A DNA stretch of 64,000 nucleotides, from contig CP099863.1 in the NCBI GenBank assembly GCA_024134725.1, positions 3,159,258-3,223,257 of the forward strand, in the 5' to 3' direction. The stretch's first letter is position 1. Every line of letters begins with the position of its first letter. The notes under the pieces were generated by a model, which saw only the letters and a list, made by a program, of their open reading frames with translations, did not search any database and was not told the origin of the DNA. The DNA comes from Bacillus sp. 1780r2a1 (lineage in GTDB: Bacteria > Bacillota > Bacilli > Bacillales > Bacillaceae_H). Position numbers and translations under genes: made by a program. Shown here one piece after another: positions 37,298-45,506 of the stretch.

Positions 37298-37312
37298 GGT
37301 TCTGTCTTGACT
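37292..37312 (-). terminator. Terminator-like hairpin after divIVA, overlapping the ileS -35 box
   Basis: AGTCAAG and CTTGACT form a perfect 7-bp stem with a 7-base loop directly at the divIVA stop codon, followed on the minus strand by a T-rich but interrupted stretch (TTCTTTCGTTTTG). The downstream arm contains the -35 hexamer of the ileS promoter. The T run is imperfect, so it would be a weak terminator. Confidence 0.5.
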
Positions 37313-37805
37313 AGTCGATTTTTTCTTCTAACGCCGGCATTTCATAGTCCATTAATTGATCCCAATCATCACTATTTAACATTTCTAACTGAGCTTCAAT
37401 TAACATTTTAAAACGAGTACGGAATACTTTTGATTGCTTTTTCGTCTCTTCAATATCCATCGCAATTTTACGAGACTTTGATAAAGCTTCATTGATAATA
37501 CGATCAGCATTTTTTTCCGCTTCTTTTACAATTAGCTTCGCTTCTTTTTCTGCATTTCGCTTTACGTCTTCTGCTGCTTCTTGAGCAATTAAAATTGATT
37601 TATTCAGTGTTTCTTCGATGTTAGTAAAATGTCCTACCTTTTCAGTAAGTTCAGTTACTCGCGCTTCTAATTCTTTTTTCTCACGAATAATTAATTCGTA
37701 ATCCTTAATTACTTGGTCAAGAAATTCATTGACCTGGTCTTCATCATATCCACGAAACCCACGATTAAATTCTTTGTTATGAATATCTAAAGGGGTTAAA
37801 GGCAT
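37311..37805 (-). CDS. divIVA: Cell division initiation/polar scaffold protein DivIVA
   Basis: DivIVA binds negatively curved membrane at poles and septa and recruits MinJ/MinCD and, in sporulation, the chromosome-anchoring machinery. The 164-residue protein begins MPLTPLDIHNKEFNRGFRGY, the lipid-binding N-terminal domain with the conserved Phe/Arg residues, followed by a long coiled coil (about 30-155). I choose ATG 37805, preceded by GGAGGTGG, matching the B. subtilis length of 164. The upstream start at 37820 lies before that ribosome binding site. It is the last gene of the ylm cluster. Confidence 0.96.
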   Translation of the reverse strand: MPLTPLDIHNKEFNRGFRGYDEDQVNEFLDQVIKDYELIIREKKELEARVTELTEKVGHFTNIEETLNKSILIAQEAAEDVKRNAEKEAKLIVKEAEKNADRIINEALSKSRKIAMDIEETKKQSKVFRTRFKMLIEAQLEMLNSDDWDQLMDYEMPALEEKID

Positions 37806-37889
37806 GTAGGCCACCTCCACGTTGTCTCATTACATTGTTTGTAATGGAATATTCGACATATTTCTGTTATTTCCTGCTTACAATTTTTG

Positions 37890-38663
37890 TTATTGTTGTT
37901 TTCCTACAACTACTCGCCACTTGTCTTTTTTTGTCTTCCCTTCAATGGATATGACCTTACTTCGACCAAACCCTCTTAACGAAAGCACATCTTCTGCTTT
38001 GCATTCAAAAGAAGGCTGTTCAACCGTTTTAAAATTTACTTTTACCGCTCCATTACCAATAAACGGCTGCACTTTTTGACGAGATAGATTGTAAATGGTA
38101 GATAGTAAAACGTCTAACCGCATGGATGATACGGTATACGTTTTTTCCTGAAATTCACTTTGAATTTGAAGCAACTCTGTACGCCCTTTTTTCACAAGGG
38201 ATATTTTTGCTTTTCCCACTGAAGTGAAGTTTGCTTCTACGTAAGAAGATATTTCATCGGCAATAACCAGCTGTATCCGCTCATCTTGCACTAAAATATC
38301 ACCAAACTTCGACCGTTTTAACCCAAGCGACATTAAAGCTCCTAGTACTTGAGGATGCTCCACGTTTACAAACTTACTAGGATAGTGCAGCTCGTAGTAG
38401 CTCAGTTGAAAATCTTCATCTCTCGCCTCATAATAATCAGGATACAAAAGCGCTCGCTTTCGTTCTCCTTGTTCACTTCCACCGTCAAACGAAACAAGCA
38501 CTTCTCCTTCTGTTCCAATGATAGCTGAAACAATCTGCTGCTCGCGAGGGTCTAAAAAGTCCGTCAGCTTTGGGCTATATTGATTAAGAACATCTTCTTT
38601 CCACTCCAATACGAGGTCAATAAATGCTCGTTCTTCTTCTCGAAAATGTTGATAAATAGACAT
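37890..38663 (-). CDS. ylmH: S4-domain RNA-binding protein YlmH
   Basis: The 257-residue protein has a C-terminal S4 domain (about 180-245) with the pattern SMRLDVLLSTIYNLSRQKVQPFIGNGAVKVNFKT split over the helix-turn-strand, and a conserved YlmH-type N-terminal region. In B. subtilis recent work links YlmH to rescue of stalled 50S-peptidyl-tRNA, overlapping with RqcP; the assignment here is by family. It is conserved beside sepF-ylmG and divIVA, which has also suggested a division link. ATG start. Confidence 0.92.
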   Translation of the reverse strand: MSIYQHFREEERAFIDLVLEWKEDVLNQYSPKLTDFLDPREQQIVSAIIGTEGEVLVSFDGGSEQGERKRALLYPDYYEARDEDFQLSYYELHYPSKFVNVEHPQVLGALMSLGLKRSKFGDILVQDERIQLVIADEISSYVEANFTSVGKAKISLVKKGRTELLQIQSEFQEKTYTVSSMRLDVLLSTIYNLSRQKVQPFIGNGAVKVNFKTVEQPSFECKAEDVLSLRGFGRSKVISIEGKTKKDKWRVVVGKQQ

Positions 38664-38685
38664 GTCTACTCTCCTTGCTCATATG

Positions 38686-38713
38686 TAAAAAAGGAATCAA
38701 ATGATTCCTTTTT
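38686..38713 (-). terminator. Hairpin with T-run between ylmG and ylmH
   Basis: AGGAATCA and TGATTCCT form a perfect 8-bp stem with a 2-4 base loop, with A and T runs on either side, immediately after the ylmG stop codon. It may reduce readthrough into ylmH. Confidence 0.7.
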
Positions 38714-38981
38714 ATATGAACCCTAACATTCTAAATAGCGATACGAGTCCACCACTTGCAAAACGTAGCACAAGAATAGCTACCAATGGTGAGAGATCAA
38801 TCATTCCAAGCGGAGGAATGATTCGTCGAAACGGCTCAAGGTAAGGTTCACAAATGCTTCCCAGCATTTGTCCAAATCGAGATGCACGAATATCCGGAAC
38901 CCACGACATAAAAATGTAAATAATGAGTGCCCAAGAGTAAATCTCGATTAGTTGGAGTAAAATCCTAAGTACGATTTCCAT
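38712..38981 (-). CDS. ylmG: YggT-family membrane protein YlmG
   Basis: An 89-residue integral membrane protein with two hydrophobic segments (about 2-26 and 66-88) around a central [32 protein letters not shown] motif region, the signature of the YggT/YlmG family. The function is not established; the genes are linked to division loci in Gram-positive bacteria and to FtsZ or nucleoid organisation in cyanobacteria and chloroplasts. It starts 6 bp after the sepF stop codon. Confidence 0.9.
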   Translation of the reverse strand: MEIVLRILLQLIEIYSWALIIYIFMSWVPDIRASRFGQMLGSICEPYLEPFRRIIPPLGMIDLSPLVAILVLRFASGGLVSLFRMLGFI

Positions 38982-38987
38982 ATACGG

Positions 38988-39455
38988 TTACCACCTCTTT
39001 ACGTTGCTTGTTTCATGTTCAGTGAGCATATCTGAAATGCTGCCACTAACATCGACATTGTCTGGCGTACATAAAAAAATATCGGTTCCGATTTTTTGAA
39101 TGTCACCACCTAAAGCATAAACCGTTCCGCTTAAAAAGTCGACTATTCTTACTGCTTGATCACGCTGAATGCGCTGTAAATTCACAACAACGACTTTGCG
39201 GTTCTTTAAATGGTCGGTAATATCTTGGGCTTCGGCATAGACTCGTGGTTCAGATAAAACCATCTTTGATGACTTTTGTACGCTTTGTAAGCTTATAACA
39301 TTTTGTTGCTGACTGTTCACTTGCTTTTGGGCCTTAGAAGGTTGAACAGCAGCAGGTTCATTGTCATATTCTTTTTGATCGTATCTTTCTTCTACGTACT
39401 CTTCTGTTTCATCATCCATGGCAAAAAAGCTTTTAAAACGATTCTTCATACTCAT
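38988..39455 (-). CDS. sepF: Cell division protein SepF
   Basis: SepF binds the membrane through an N-terminal amphipathic helix ([13 protein letters not shown]) and bundles FtsZ filaments, acting partly redundantly with FtsA in late septum assembly. In the 155-residue protein an acidic/glutamine-rich linker (about 15-62) leads to the C-terminal FtsZ-binding domain with [21 protein letters not shown] and [17 protein letters not shown]. The length is close to B. subtilis (152). It lies after ylmE and before ylmG. Confidence 0.95.
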   Translation of the reverse strand: MSMKNRFKSFFAMDDETEEYVEERYDQKEYDNEPAAVQPSKAQKQVNSQQQNVISLQSVQKSSKMVLSEPRVYAEAQDITDHLKNRKVVVVNLQRIQRDQAVRIVDFLSGTVYALGGDIQKIGTDIFLCTPDNVDVSGSISDMLTEHETSNVKRW

Positions 39456-39478
39456 CGCCTGACACCTCCTTAACGTTC

Positions 39479-40153
39479 TTAACCAACCAGCGTGGTTCCT
39501 AATCGAATAAATGTTGCTCCTTCTTCAATAGCAATTTGATAATCATTTGACATTCCCATTGAGAGCTCTTGGCAAGGAGCATAGCGTAAATTAAGAGTTT
39601 GAATTTCTTGCTGTAGCTTTTTTAAGTCTTTAAAACAACTTCGTAAGACCTGCTCATCATCTGTATGAGGAGCCATTGTCATTAGTCCAACCACTTGAAC
39701 ATTTGGGTATTCCTCTAATGCTTGAATAAATGGAACAACCTCATCAGCTGATAACCCATGTTTAGACTCTTCTTCAGCAACATTTACTTGCACAAAACAT
39801 TTTACTGGTTCACTTGCTCGTTTATTAATTTCTTTTGCTAGCGATAAGCGATCTAACGAGTGGATGTACGATGCTTGGTTGATAATATTTTTCACTTTAC
39901 GCGTTTGAAGCGTCCCAATAAAGTGCCATGTAGCGTTGTTACTAATTGTCTCATATTTCTCCGTCATACCTTCGTCACGATTTTCCCCTAGGTGTATAAG
40001 ACCTGCAGCTACGGCCTCTTGTGCACGTTCAGTAGATACGTATTTTGTCACGGCTACAACCTTTACTTCTTCTGGATGACGCCCTACCTTCTCACAGGCT
40101 AGTTTAATTTGTTCTTTTACTTGTTCTAAATTGCTTGCTACGCTTGCTGTCAC
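39479..40153 (-). CDS. ylmE: Pyridoxal phosphate homeostasis protein (YggS family)
   Basis: A 224-residue alanine-racemase-fold protein that binds PLP but has no known catalytic activity; it maintains vitamin B6 and amino-acid balance in several bacteria. The PLP lysine lies in VVAVTKYVS (about residue 36), and the family segments GENRDE and [13 protein letters not shown] are present, with [17 protein letters not shown] region near the C-terminus. The start is GTG at 40153 with AGGAGG about 14 bp upstream, slightly long spacing. Conserved next to sepF. Confidence 0.93.
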   Translation of the reverse strand: MTASVASNLEQVKEQIKLACEKVGRHPEEVKVVAVTKYVSTERAQEAVAAGLIHLGENRDEGMTEKYETISNNATWHFIGTLQTRKVKNIINQASYIHSLDRLSLAKEINKRASEPVKCFVQVNVAEEESKHGLSADEVVPFIQALEEYPNVQVVGLMTMAPHTDDEQVLRSCFKDLKKLQQEIQTLNLRYAPCQELSMGMSNDYQIAIEEGATFIRLGTTLVG

Positions 40154-40160
40154 TATGTAG

Positions 40161-40985
40161 TCAATCCTCCTTAAAACCTATAAAGCTAAACATACGACCG
40201 GTTTTACCTTGATCGCGACGATGCGAAAAGAATAGATCATCTTCACAGCTTGTACAATAGGATGAAACAGTAATATTCGCTTCATTTACACCAGCTTTTT
40301 TCATCAAATAAACGTTTAGTTTTTTCAAATCTAATCGATATTGATTGGGAGAAGTTTGCACATATACGTCCGCTGATGGCGCTATCTTGTTCACTGCTGA
40401 AATGACGCGGTCATCGACAATATAGCAACATGATTCAATCGCTGGACCTACAGCAGCATAAATATCTTCAACAGGTATTCTCTCTTCCTGTACCCATTTC
40501 CGAACCATCTCACCTGCAATATCTTTAACCGTTCCTTGCCATCCAGCATGAGCTAGTCCTACTATATGATGGTTTGGAGCATAAAAATATAGAGGCACGC
40601 AGTCCGCATAGCATAGTGCTAACAAGACGTTTGATTCATTTGTATAAATTCCATCTGTTTGTGCAACTCCATCATCATAAACATGCGTTCCCTTTCCTGA
40701 TTGCTTACGCGTTACTTTTTGTACAACTGAATTATGTACTTGTTCAGCGCAAACCCAACTTGATAAGGGCATATTTAGATGGTTAGCTAACATTTCTCTA
40801 TTTAAAATAACGTGTTCTTTGTTGTCATGTACGTGCAGTCCTAGATTGAATGACGTAAACTGGAGCTCGCTTACCCCACCATTTTTAGTCGTAAAGCCAC
40901 TAATCAGCTGACTATTTTCATTCATCCATGGACGAAGCCACATAAACGATTCATGATGGCTTTTTGTAAAAGCAGCTTTATTCAT
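40161..40985 (-). CDS. ylmD: Multicopper polyphenol oxidase-type/purine nucleosidase-like protein (YlmD, YfiH family)
   Basis: A 274-residue YfiH/DUF152-family protein. Metal-site motifs are visible: the His in CAEQVHN, ADCVPLYF and HAGWQGT with a later C-His motif near GPAIESCCY. Family members have been described as purine nucleoside phosphorylase/adenosine deaminase-like enzymes; in E. coli the homologue affects peptidoglycan fidelity. I start it at ATG 40985 (MNKAAF), with GGGTG upstream, since the in-frame extension to 41030 is not conserved. It lies between ylmC and ylmE. Confidence 0.9.
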   Translation of the reverse strand: MNKAAFTKSHHESFMWLRPWMNENSQLISGFTTKNGGVSELQFTSFNLGLHVHDNKEHVILNREMLANHLNMPLSSWVCAEQVHNSVVQKVTRKQSGKGTHVYDDGVAQTDGIYTNESNVLLALCYADCVPLYFYAPNHHIVGLAHAGWQGTVKDIAGEMVRKWVQEERIPVEDIYAAVGPAIESCCYIVDDRVISAVNKIAPSADVYVQTSPNQYRLDLKKLNVYLMKKAGVNEANITVSSYCTSCEDDLFFSHRRDQGKTGRMFSFIGFKED

Positions 40986-41060
40986 GTATGTGACACACCC
41001 TTTATCTATTGTTCTCAAATATTGTACCACAGATTGAGAATAGCTGTTTATAAAAATACA

Positions 41061-41315
41061 TTAATTCTCTTCAAGTTCATAGCTGTCTTTATAGCGGACT
41101 AAAATAACGTCAGAACCAATCTTTACGATGTTTCGCCACGGAATAACAATTTCCTCTTCCTTCCCAAAAAAACCAAGCATTCTTGAATTACCGATGACGA
41201 TTGCCTGAATTTTACCAGTAGCCAAATCAATATCAATGTCTCCCACATGCCCTAATCGCTTGCCGTCTGCTACGTTAACTACATCTTTAATTTGAAATTC
41301 AGAAATCTTTAACAT
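41061..41315 (-). CDS. ylmC: PRC-barrel protein YlmC
   Basis: An 84-residue PRC-barrel protein of the YlmC/YmxH family. It shows ISEFQIKDVVNVADGKRLG and DIDIDLATGKIQAIVIG, then FFGKEEEIVIPWRNIVKIG, all typical of the small sporulation-associated family. The function is unknown; in B. subtilis related YmxH/YlmC genes are expressed around sporulation. ATG 41315 is preceded by GGGGGAATAGGG. An extension to 41345 is not supported. It is the first gene of the ylmC-D-E-sepF cluster, downstream of sigG. Confidence 0.9.
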   Translation of the reverse strand: MLKISEFQIKDVVNVADGKRLGHVGDIDIDLATGKIQAIVIGNSRMLGFFGKEEEIVIPWRNIVKIGSDVILVRYKDSYELEEN

Positions 41316-41439
41316 CCCTATTCCCCCTACTCTCTTATCCAACACGTCATTTTAAGAAACGAAAAAATCCCTTTGTATATGTATATTTAAACTTGAGTGG
41401 TTTCATGAAAGAAAAGGTAATTTTACGCGCTTTTTCTTC

Positions 41440-41482
41440 TATCAAACAAACCGCCGCACAGAGTAATCTATGCGGCGGTTTA
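41440..41482 (-). terminator. Rho-independent terminator after sigG
   Basis: AAACCGCCGCA (41448-41458) pairs with TGCGGCGGTTT (41470-41481) as an 11-bp GC-rich stem; on the minus strand it is followed by TGTTTG. Confidence 0.8.
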
Positions 41483-41505
41483 TCATACGTATGAAGCCAA
41501 AAATA

Positions 41506-42285
41506 TTAGCTTTGAATGTTCTTATTCATCTGTTTAATGGCTGCTTTTTCTAAACGAGATACCTGTGCTTGTGAAATCCCAATTTCATCAGCCACTTCCA
41601 TTTGAGTCTTTCCTTGAAAGAAGCGCTTTCGTAAAATTAGCTTTTCTCTCTCATTTAGTCGACGCATCCCTTCCTGTAAGGCTATTTCTTCAATCCAAGT
41701 AGAATCACGATTTCGCTCGTCACTAAGCTGATCCATCACATAAATAGGATCTCCTCCATCATTATAGATAGGCTCAAATAATGATACTGGATCTTGAATA
41801 GCGTCTAACGCAAATACAATATCTTCATGTGGAACTTCTAATACTTTGGCTATTTCTTCTGCAGTTGGTTCTTTTGATGTTTCACTCATTAATCTTTCTC
41901 GCACTTGAAGTGCCTTATATGCAATGTCTCTTAATGATCTCGATACTCGAATTGGGTTATTGTCTCGCAAGTAGCGTCGAATTTCTCCAATAATCATCGG
42001 AACAGCATATGTAGAAAATTTCACGTTTTGTCCTAAATCAAAGTTGTCGATGGATTTCATAAGCCCAATACAGCCTACTTGAAATAAATCATCAACGAAT
42101 TCTCCGCGGTTATTAAAGCGTTGAATTACACTTAGAACAAGACGTAGATTACCGCTCACTAATTTCTCACGAGCGGTTTCATCACCAGCTTGCAGCTCCT
42201 TAAATAAAAGGCGCATCTCATCATTCTTCAATACAGGAAGCTTTGAAGTATCTACTCCACAAATTTCTACTTTATTTCTTGTCAA
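41506..42285 (-). CDS. sigG: Forespore RNA polymerase sigma factor G
   Basis: SigG directs late gene expression in the forespore. The 259-residue protein is almost identical in its conserved parts to B. subtilis SigG: N-terminal NKVEICGVDTSKLPVLKN (the segment contacted by regulators SpoIIAB and CsfB), region 2 with LFQVGCIGLMKSIDNFDL, and region 4 with the helix-turn-helix EVADEIGISQAQVSRLEK. The start is TTG (42283-42285) with GGAGGGAAAG upstream. It lies 147 bp after sigE beyond a strong hairpin, and has a sigma-F-like promoter of its own. Confidence 0.97.
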   Translation of the reverse strand: MTRNKVEICGVDTSKLPVLKNDEMRLLFKELQAGDETAREKLVSGNLRLVLSVIQRFNNRGEFVDDLFQVGCIGLMKSIDNFDLGQNVKFSTYAVPMIIGEIRRYLRDNNPIRVSRSLRDIAYKALQVRERLMSETSKEPTAEEIAKVLEVPHEDIVFALDAIQDPVSLFEPIYNDGGDPIYVMDQLSDERNRDSTWIEEIALQEGMRRLNEREKLILRKRFFQGKTQMEVADEIGISQAQVSRLEKAAIKQMNKNIQS

Positions 42286-42321
42286 TTCTTTCCCTCCTCA
42301 CAGGAGATGATGTTCTGAGTT

Positions 42322-42350
42322 CAGTATCTCCTTGAAAGGAAAAAATATGC
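42322..42350 (-). promoter_or_regulatory. Candidate sigma-F-type promoter of sigG
   Basis: On the minus strand GCATA (42350-42346) and GGAGATACTG (42331-42322) match the sigma-F elements GYWTA and GGNNANANTR, with 14 bp between them. The -10 fits every fixed position. The spacing may be slightly short, so this is a candidate. sigG is known to start under sigma-F in B. subtilis. Confidence 0.45.
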
Positions 42351-42381
42351 ACATTCAAATTTCTTACATTTTATTCCTGAA

Positions 42382-42433
42382 ACAAAATGCGGTAACAACA
42401 GGATCAGAACTCCTACTTGTTACCGCATTTTGT
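42382..42433 (-). terminator. Strong hairpin between sigE and sigG
   Basis: A perfect 17-bp inverted repeat (ACAAAATGCGGTAACAA at 42382-42398 and its complement at 42417-42433) overlaps the sigE stop codon. On the minus strand it is followed by TTTC only, so it is a strong stem with a short T tract. It would limit readthrough from spoIIG into sigG. Confidence 0.7.
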
Positions 42434-43152
42434 TACACCATTTTATTAAATTCTTTTCGAAGCCTTTTAATAATTCTTTTTTCTAATCGTGAAATATACG
42501 ATTGAGAAATGCCAAGCATATCGGCTACATCCTTTTGTGTTTTCTCTTCTCCACCCGCTAATCCAAATCTTAACTCCATAATTTGTTTTTCACGATCATT
42601 TAGCTGATGTAGAGCCTTTAGTAAGAGCTTCCTGTCCACATTGGCTTCTAAGTCTTTTGTAATGATATCTTCCTCAGTACCCATCACATCCGAAAGCAAA
42701 AGCTCATTCCCATCCCAATCAATATTTAATGGCTCATCAAACGAAACTTCTGAACGAATTTTATTGTTGCGGCGTAAGTACATGAGAATTTCATTTTCAA
42801 TACATCTCGATGCGTACGTAGCTAGCTTAATCTTCTTTTCTGGATTAAACGTATTTACTGCTTTTATTAACCCTATTGTCCCAATACTAATTAAATCCTC
42901 AATATTAATCCCCGTATTTTCAAATTTACGTGCAATATAAACAACTAAGCGTAAGTTGCGCTCAATTAATAAAGATCTTGCTGCCTCATCACCAGAAGGA
43001 AGTTTTTTCAGTAATACTTCTTCTTCATCTTTTGTTAAAGGTGGCGGCAATGCTTCGCTCCCGCCAATATAATATACTTCATCCGTTTTAATTTTTAACT
43101 TGATTAATAACTTGTACCACCATAACTGTAACCTAATACGATATGTAGACAT
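42433..43152 (-). CDS. sigE: Mother-cell RNA polymerase sigma factor E (pro-sigma-E)
   Basis: SigE is made as an inactive membrane-bound precursor and drives early mother-cell gene expression. In the 239-residue product the first about 26 residues form an amphipathic, basic pro-sequence ([19 protein letters not shown]) followed by [15 protein letters not shown], where SpoIIGA cleaves in B. subtilis. Region 2 ([16 protein letters not shown]) and region 4 ([19 protein letters not shown]) are intact. ATG start with AAGGGGGAA upstream, 29 bp after spoIIGA in the same operon. Confidence 0.97.
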   Translation of the reverse strand: MSTYRIRLQLWWYKLLIKLKIKTDEVYYIGGSEALPPPLTKDEEEVLLKKLPSGDEAARSLLIERNLRLVVYIARKFENTGINIEDLISIGTIGLIKAVNTFNPEKKIKLATYASRCIENEILMYLRRNNKIRSEVSFDEPLNIDWDGNELLLSDVMGTEEDIITKDLEANVDRKLLLKALHQLNDREKQIMELRFGLAGGEEKTQKDVADMLGISQSYISRLEKRIIKRLRKEFNKMV

Positions 43153-43181
43153 TCAAATTCCCCCTTTTATTTTTGTTTAAA

Positions 43182-44102
43182 TTAAGAAGCTGAGCTGACT
43201 TCTCCAATGACTAATAGCTTCGGATGAATAATTGATTCATATTGTCCTTCAACCGATAATGTTGTATGGCTAATTCCAATCAACACCTTTTCAACATGAA
43301 TTTCCTGGGAGTTGTGAACAATCGTTACGTGATCAGGCTTTAAAGCCATCAATAGCTGATTAGACTGTCCAACACTTCGATACGGCACAAATCTAACTCT
43401 CGCATACCAGTCGTGATCAATATCCTCATCATGCGAAAATGATTGGACATTTTTACTTAATTGAAGCAGGGAGGAAGGAAGGACTTCTTCAAGTAAGGAA
43501 GCTGCAACAATCATAACAGGTGTTTTCGTTAATGGATCAACAAGTTGGTTACCGCTATCAATAAGACCTTTTGTATGAATTTCTACACCGTTTAAACTAA
43601 CCTTCACATCTGCTAGCTGATCAAATGTAATATTTTTCATTTTCATATCTTCAACTCTCGCCTTAGAGAAATAGGCTAGAATAGGGAAACCTATGCATAC
43701 AAATAACCAGCTGATAGGATCTCCAAACTGCGGTTGTGTGCTCACCATTTCATCTACCAGCAAATATTGTTGATCAAATAGGAAATGAATTCCTACTAAT
43801 CCACCACCTACGACAAACGTTGAAAAGTACAATGTCAATAAATTTTCAACAAAGAAACGCAGACGCTTATACCCAAAAGCTACTAACACCATAATGAGGG
43901 AGAACATAATTTTAACTGCAGGATGGAGCATAATATGAGAAAATTCAGTAAACATAAGAAGTACAATTAAAGAGCCAATAAATCCCCCTAAGCAAAGTCG
44001 CCACCATTTAAACTGCCGCTTTAAAACCGTTGCGCATAAAAGTAGCAAAATCGTATCTAATCCAAAATTAAGAATCCAGATTAAATCTAAATAGATTGGC
44101 AA
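43182..44102 (-). CDS. spoIIGA: Pro-sigma-E processing aspartic protease SpoIIGA
   Basis: SpoIIGA is a membrane protease that activates pro-sigma-E after a forespore signal (SpoIIR). The 306-residue protein has five hydrophobic helices in the first about 150 residues and a C-terminal aspartic protease domain with the motif TKGLIDSGNQLVDPLT, where the Asp of DSGN is catalytic. The start is TTG at 44100-44102 with GGAGAGGTT upstream. It is the first gene of the spoIIG operon and has the characteristic wide-spaced promoter upstream. Confidence 0.95.
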   Translation of the reverse strand: MPIYLDLIWILNFGLDTILLLLCATVLKRQFKWWRLCLGGFIGSLIVLLMFTEFSHIMLHPAVKIMFSLIMVLVAFGYKRLRFFVENLLTLYFSTFVVGGGLVGIHFLFDQQYLLVDEMVSTQPQFGDPISWLFVCIGFPILAYFSKARVEDMKMKNITFDQLADVKVSLNGVEIHTKGLIDSGNQLVDPLTKTPVMIVAASLLEEVLPSSLLQLSKNVQSFSHDEDIDHDWYARVRFVPYRSVGQSNQLLMALKPDHVTIVHNSQEIHVEKVLIGISHTTLSVEGQYESIIHPKLLVIGEVSSAS

Positions 44103-44146
44103 TGATTGAACCTCTCCATTCCTCTTAATCTCTTTTGTTAAAAATT

Positions 44147-44180
44147 AGTATAAAGCATAATCTAGTAGAAAGTCTGTCAT
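44147..44180 (-). promoter_or_regulatory. spoIIG promoter with 22-bp spacer
   Basis: On the minus strand ATGACA (44180-44175) and TATACT (44152-44147) are separated by 22 bp. B. subtilis spoIIG is a known sigma-A promoter with the same 22-bp spacing that works only with Spo0A~P bound at the -35. A Spo0A-box-like TTTGTCATT occurs upstream on the plus strand near 44226-44234 (7 of 9 match), and a weaker one covers the -35 itself. Confidence 0.75.
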
Positions 44181-44256
44181 TTCATGGGGAGAAACAAGCA
44201 GTATTTTTGAGGAAATAATCCGATATTTGTCATTCTTTATCTATTGAACAAAGAAT

Positions 44257-44298
44257 TAAAAAAAAAAACACGCTGATCTCTTTTAAGATCAGCGCATT
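44257..44298 (-). terminator. Rho-independent terminator after ftsZ
   Basis: CGCTGATCT (44271-44279) pairs with AGATCAGCG (44286-44294). On the minus strand it ends in a run of ten Ts. Confidence 0.92.
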
Positions 44299-44301
44299 TT
44301 T

Positions 44302-45465
44302 TTAGCGTCTACGATTTCGGTTACGTAAGAACGTTGGAATATCTAAAGCATCATCTGATGACGATTGAGGCTGCGTTGGACGAGAATATTCTTGTTGAAC
44401 AGGCTCTTCACGCTTCACTTCACGCTTTGGCGGAGCAGCCACAGGCTGTTGCTGTTGCGGCACACGGTTAGCTGTTAAAGATGGACGTCCTGGCTTACCT
44501 TGAGATAGGTCTTGATCACTAAAGCCTGTCGCAATAACTGTAACAACGATTTCGTCTTTTAGATTTTCATTGATAACCGAACCAAAAATCATGTTTACTT
44601 CTTGATCTGATGCAGAAGCGACAATGTCAGCTGCTTCTTGAACTTCATACAGGCTTAAGTTTGTTCCACCAGTAATGTTCATTAGTACGCCTTGCGCACC
44701 ATCAATTGATGTTTCAAGCAATGGGCTTGAAATAGCTTTTTTAGCTGCTTCGGCCGCACGATTTTCACCTGTTGCAATACCAATCCCCATCAATGCAGAG
44801 CCTTTGTTAGACATAATTGTTTTTACATCGGCAAAGTCTAAGTTGATAAGTCCAGGTACCGCGATTAAATCAGAGATACCTTGCACACCTTGACGTAGTA
44901 CGTTATCTGCTTCACGGAATGCTTCAAGCATTGGTGTGTTTTTATCTACGATTTCTAATAAACGATCGTTTGGAATAACAATTAGCGTATCAACAGCTTC
45001 TTTCATAGAAGCGATACCACCAGCTGCTTGAGTAGAACGTTTACGCCCCTCAAATGTGAACGGACGTGTAACAACACCTACTGTTAAAGCGCCGAGTTCT
45101 CTTGCAATTTGAGCGATAACAGGAGCAGCACCAGTTCCTGTTCCACCACCCATACCTGCAGTAACGAACACCATATCTGCACCTTTTAAGGCTTCTTGAA
45201 TTTGCTCTTTACTTTCTTCCGCTGCTTTTTTTCCTACCTCTGGATTGGCTCCAGCACCAAGACCACGAGTAAGCTTAGCGCCGATTTGCATTTTTGTTTC
45301 TGCTTTTGATAAATTTAGCGCTTGGGCATCCGTATTAACTGCAATAAATTCTACACCTTGAACACCGTGTTCAATCATACGGTTTACTGCGTTGTTACCG
45401 CCGCCCCCTACACCGATTACTTTTATCGTTGCTAATTGGTCTACACTTGTATCAAACTCCAACAT
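44302..45465 (-). CDS. ftsZ: Cell division protein FtsZ
   Basis: FtsZ is the tubulin-like GTPase that forms the division ring. In the 387-residue protein the GTP-binding loop GGGTGTG (about 104-110) and the T7 loop with [11 protein letters not shown] (about 207-217) are intact. A variable glutamine/proline-rich linker (about 318-370) leads to the conserved C-terminal peptide [13 protein letters not shown], which binds FtsA and SepF. ATG with TAGGAGGAAC upstream. It follows ftsA by 41 bp and ends in a strong terminator. Confidence 0.98.
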   Translation of the reverse strand: MLEFDTSVDQLATIKVIGVGGGGNNAVNRMIEHGVQGVEFIAVNTDAQALNLSKAETKMQIGAKLTRGLGAGANPEVGKKAAEESKEQIQEALKGADMVFVTAGMGGGTGTGAAPVIAQIARELGALTVGVVTRPFTFEGRKRSTQAAGGIASMKEAVDTLIVIPNDRLLEIVDKNTPMLEAFREADNVLRQGVQGISDLIAVPGLINLDFADVKTIMSNKGSALMGIGIATGENRAAEAAKKAISSPLLETSIDGAQGVLMNITGGTNLSLYEVQEAADIVASASDQEVNMIFGSVINENLKDEIVVTVIATGFSDQDLSQGKPGRPSLTANRVPQQQQPVAAPPKREVKREEPVQQEYSRPTQPQSSSDDALDIPTFLRNRNRRR

Positions 45466-45506
45466 GATAGTTCCTCCTAATTCATCGAAATTACCAATCC
45501 GTAACG

